Shown piece by piece: positions 63,081 to 64,000 of a DNA stretch of 64,000 nucleotides (positions are counted from its first letter, which is position 1; each line of letters opens with the position of its first letter). The translations under genes were made by a program, and so were the position numbers. The stretch is from Trichormus variabilis 0441 (lineage in GTDB: Bacteria; Cyanobacteriota; Cyanobacteriia; Cyanobacteriales; Nostocaceae): assembly GCF_009856605.1 (NCBI RefSeq), contig NZ_CP047242.1, forward strand, positions 3,044,001 through 3,108,000, written 5' to 3'. Below the pieces are notes generated by a model. The model had not been told where the DNA came from and did no database searches. It saw only the letters and a list, made by a program, of their open reading frames with translations.

Positions 63081-63575
63081 TTAGCGGGGAGAAACAGTGA
63101 TTTCAGAGTCCTTAGCAGTTAATTCTCCAGAAAGAAGTTCTTTAACTGCGGCTGCTGGCCAAGCAAAGCCGGTAGCGATAATGGGTAGCGCAAGACCCAA
63201 ATCGAGTTGGATCTCTTTTTGTTCAGTATCTGAGTCCTTTTTGATTGCTTGTAGGTAAGCACGACCTACCCAACCAATCCAACCGGCAATGTAGAGGAAG
63301 AGAATGCTGGGAATTAGAAAATCACCAGCACGATCAAGACGACCATCAACAATCAGGTGAGGATAGCCTTCCGGACCACAAAGCGCTTGAGAATAACGCT
63401 CAAAACGTTTTTGTCCTGATTGGGGGTCTGCTGTAGTATTGCGGGCATTTTTTGCCAGTGCTTGAAATGCGGGATTTTCTGCACAAGGTGTCAGATCAGC
63501 TCCCAGGGCTTTGGCTGGGGGAGCGAAACTGAATGACAGACAAATCACTAAAATCAAAGCAAACAATCGACGCAT
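63081..63575 (-). CDS. psaF: Photosystem I subunit III
   Basis: The plastocyanin/cytochrome c6 docking-side subunit, 164 residues. The signal peptide [20 protein letters not shown] ends at AKA, then the lumenal part ([18 protein letters not shown], two Cys) and the membrane helix [21 protein letters not shown] place the start at the ATG at 63575, where the thylakoid signal begins. The frame is open to 63638 but adds 21 residues without family support. First gene of psaF-psaJ. Confidence 0.96.
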   Translation of the reverse strand: MRRLFALILVICLSFSFAPPAKALGADLTPCAENPAFQALAKNARNTTADPQSGQKRFERYSQALCGPEGYPHLIVDGRLDRAGDFLIPSILFLYIAGWIGWVGRAYLQAIKKDSDTEQKEIQLDLGLALPIIATGFAWPAAAVKELLSGELTAKDSEITVSPR

Positions 63576-63801
63576 GGATTTGTTTCCTTTTATTACACAA
63601 GAAAAAGTTTTTTGTACAAAACGAAGCGGCTTGTACATTCTTGATTTGCTTAACTAGCAAGTCATCATACTCTTGCGTGGGAATCGAGTAAAGTTTAAGT
63701 AAATAAAAGTTAAAGCTTCTCAAACAAATCTTTAGAGAGTGCTGAGTACCGAGTAGTAAGTGCTGAGTAAAATTTCTCATGATTAGGGAAAATTATTTTA
63801 G

Positions 63802-64000
<199 letters not shown>

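Overview
The window is chromosomal DNA of a filamentous, heterocyst-forming cyanobacterium of the Nostoc/Anabaena group. The evidence is a hetZ-patU5-patU3 cluster, a heterocyst-type flavodiiron pair (flv1B/flv3B), photosystem I genes psaF-psaJ-psaL, dozens of GCGATCGC (HIP1) palindromes, and the short tandem and palindromic repeats typical of this group. Coding is dense, mostly single genes and short operons on both strands. No CRISPR array, rRNA operon or prophage is visible.

Layout. 0-8.2 kb: trehalose metabolism on the minus strand (treH cut by the window edge, treY, treZ), divergent from a GH13 amylase with a starch-binding domain. 8.2-18.3 kb: tRNA-Leu(CAA), an FMN-dependent lactate/glycolate oxidase, a DevBCA-type exporter whose ATPase carries a cyclic-nucleotide-binding domain, an M48 protease, murA, tRNA-Leu(CAG) and a SpoU methyltransferase. 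18.7-22.3 kb: flv3B-flv1B. 22.5-26.3 kb: an accessory patch with an internally deleted insertion sequence, small inverted-repeat elements, two Uma2 genes, a 21-bp minisatellite and a TPR gene. From memory of PCC 7120 numbering (all0166-all0178 to the left, all0070-alr0111 to the right), this patch sits on a synteny breakpoint.

26.3-40 kb: lipoprotein Mn/Fe superoxide dismutase, an OmpR-type regulator, a HAD phosphatase-like gene, a glycosyltransferase, an Omp85 protein, an ABC-2 exporter, an alpha/beta hydrolase, a QueD-like protein, ribD and an orphan xisI. 40-54.3 kb: cell shape and envelope genes (mreBCD, tandem amiC1-amiC2 amidases, murI) with ssb, a SIMPL-domain protein, a CPA2 antiporter and a prenyl diphosphate synthase (sds). 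54.3-64 kb: hetZ-patU5-patU3 with a probable HetR site about 470 bp upstream, a transglutaminase-fold membrane protein lacking catalytic Cys and His, a decayed toxin-antitoxin pair, remA-gmk, psaF-J-L, and the start of tsaD.

Two themes stand out. Cell-wall remodelling, septal-junction and heterocyst-pattern genes lie close together (mreBCD, amiC1/2, murI, hetZ/patU). Small mobile inverted-repeat elements have inserted into one another and against gene ends, leaving readable 3-bp TNA duplications. The least explained items are a multi-hairpin, probably transcribed RNA region at 52.47-52.74 kb, the cNMP-domain exporter ATPase, and the 21-bp minisatellite that stays open in several frames.
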